Part shown: positions 40,313-40,843 of the stretch, piece by piece
Layout of the letters: every line of letters begins with the position of its first letter
Position numbering within the stretch: position 1 is the first letter of the stretch
NCBI GenBank assembly: GCA_017466665.1
Contig: JAFTTQ010000144.1
Coordinates: 1 to 40,843, forward strand
From: Oscillospiraceae bacterium
Lineage (GTDB): Bacteria > Bacillota > Clostridia > Oscillospirales > Oscillospiraceae
Length of the DNA: 40,843 nt
Direction: 5' to 3'
The notes under the pieces: generated by a model
The model's database searches: none
Seen by the model: the letters and a program-made list of their open reading frames with translations, nothing else
Told to the model about the DNA's origin: nothing
Made by a program: the position numbers and the translations under genes

Positions 40313-40843
40313 GCCTTCTGCTATGGCTGCTGTGCCTAGGTGCATTGGCAGCGGCGAATCTTTTGGTACCACACCCTGCGCTGATAGCAGTGATGGTGCT
40401 GTTTGTGGCGGCTCCTGTGGTTTCCTGGCTGATCTTGATGCTGCTTCGTAAGAGGGTACGCATTTGTTTGACAGCACCCGGTGTTGTTGCTAAAAACAAG
40501 ACATTCTTACTTCAAGCCCAGCTCGAAAGCGACACAGCCCTGCCTTTTGGAAAAACGGTTATGTGGCTGCAGCTTACCAATGCGGTTACCGGAGAAACTG
40601 GGCGCAAACGGGTATCCTTCCGCAGAGAGGGCGAGTGGGTGCTGGAAAGCGCCTATTGTGGCTGCATCGAATGTCGGGCGACAAACGCCTGGTGCTACGA
40701 TATTTTCGGTGTTCTGCCGGTTCGGATCGGCTGCAAAGCTAAGAAACGAATCGTGGTTATGCCGGATACCTTCCCAGTTGAAATAGAAACGGTTTTGACT
40801 CGCAGCAATCAGAACGACTGTACAGAGTACGCATCGGATAAAA
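40309..40843 (+). CDS. DUF58 protein, N-terminal part (cut by window end)
   Basis: The frame is open from ATG 40309 to the last base (about 178 codons). Two N-terminal membrane helices (LLLWLLCLGALAAANLLV and LIAVMVLFVAAPVVSWLIL) are followed by a beta-rich domain ending in the family pattern ESAYCGCIECRATNAWCYDIF...VVMPDTF. DUF58 proteins are the usual partners of MoxR ATPases; the characteristic C-terminal VWA-like part lies outside the window. Its ATG overlaps the moxR stop (ATGA). A transglutaminase-like gene often follows in such clusters but cannot be seen here. Confidence 0.9.
   Translation, partial: MSLLLWLLCLGALAAANLLVPHPALIAVMVLFVAAPVVSWLILMLLRKRVRICLTAPGVVAKNKTFLLQAQLESDTALPFGKTVMWLQLTNAVTGETGRKRVSFRREGEWVLESAYCGCIECRATNAWCYDIFGVLPVRIGCKAKKRIVVMPDTFPVEIETVLTRSNQNDCTEYASDK

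Noticed and set aside
1..40843. CRISPR arrays, tRNA or rRNA genes
   Set aside because: No regularly spaced direct repeats, cloverleaf-like sequences or rRNA signatures were found on reading through the window.

Overview
The window looks like a chromosomal segment of a Gram-positive anaerobe of the class Clostridia, probably an Oscillospirales or Ruminococcaceae-like gut bacterium. This rests on gene content and order (type III glutamine synthetase, a tyrosine T-box leader, a cobalamin riboswitch, a dxs-tlyA-nadK-argR-recN block), strong AGGAGG ribosome binding sites, frequent GTG/TTG starts, and GC-rich palindromic repeats between genes. No rRNA, tRNA, CRISPR array or complete mobile element was seen.

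Bases 1-8000 hold the end of dnaX with ybaB and recR, then a thioesterase operon facing a nicotinate phosphoribosyltransferase (pncB) overlapped by a small membrane protein. After these come a minus-strand pair (zinc metallopeptidase and methionine gamma-lyase-like protein), a PAP2 phosphatase gene broken by an in-frame TAG, and dut. Bases 8000-14100 carry glutamine synthetase III, a PLP aminotransferase with a LUD-domain gene, a D-lactate dehydrogenase-like gene and a GtrA-like membrane protein.

Bases 14200-21100 are the isoprenoid/DNA-repair block. A roughly 610-nt non-coding stretch whose ends pair, with its own promoter, lies directly before a four-helix membrane protein and then dxs, tlyA, nadK, argR and recN. 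This is the recognised setting of OLE RNA and its partner OapA. A promoter at the end of recN then drives a tyrosine-specific T-box leader for an M28 peptidase and tyrS.

Bases 23600-34700 hold a YD-repeat lipoprotein with a structured, terminator-containing leader, then dapA, queA-tgt-yajC, uvrA, a degenerate histidine kinase, radC and thiamine pyrophosphokinase. From 34700 on the region is accessory: a small lipoprotein, a decayed tyrosine integrase, and then a cobalamin riboswitch with promoter and terminator.

The riboswitch is followed by a 61-aa ORF, a surface protein with a DUF4430 (transcobalamin beta-domain-like) module, a second surface protein with an alpha/alpha-barrel (transcobalamin alpha-domain-like), a MoxR ATPase and a DUF58 protein cut by the window end. 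The most exciting reading is a B12-regulated, two-protein surface system that resembles the two halves of animal intrinsic factor/transcobalamin, linked to a MoxR-DUF58 module. The function is inferred, not shown.
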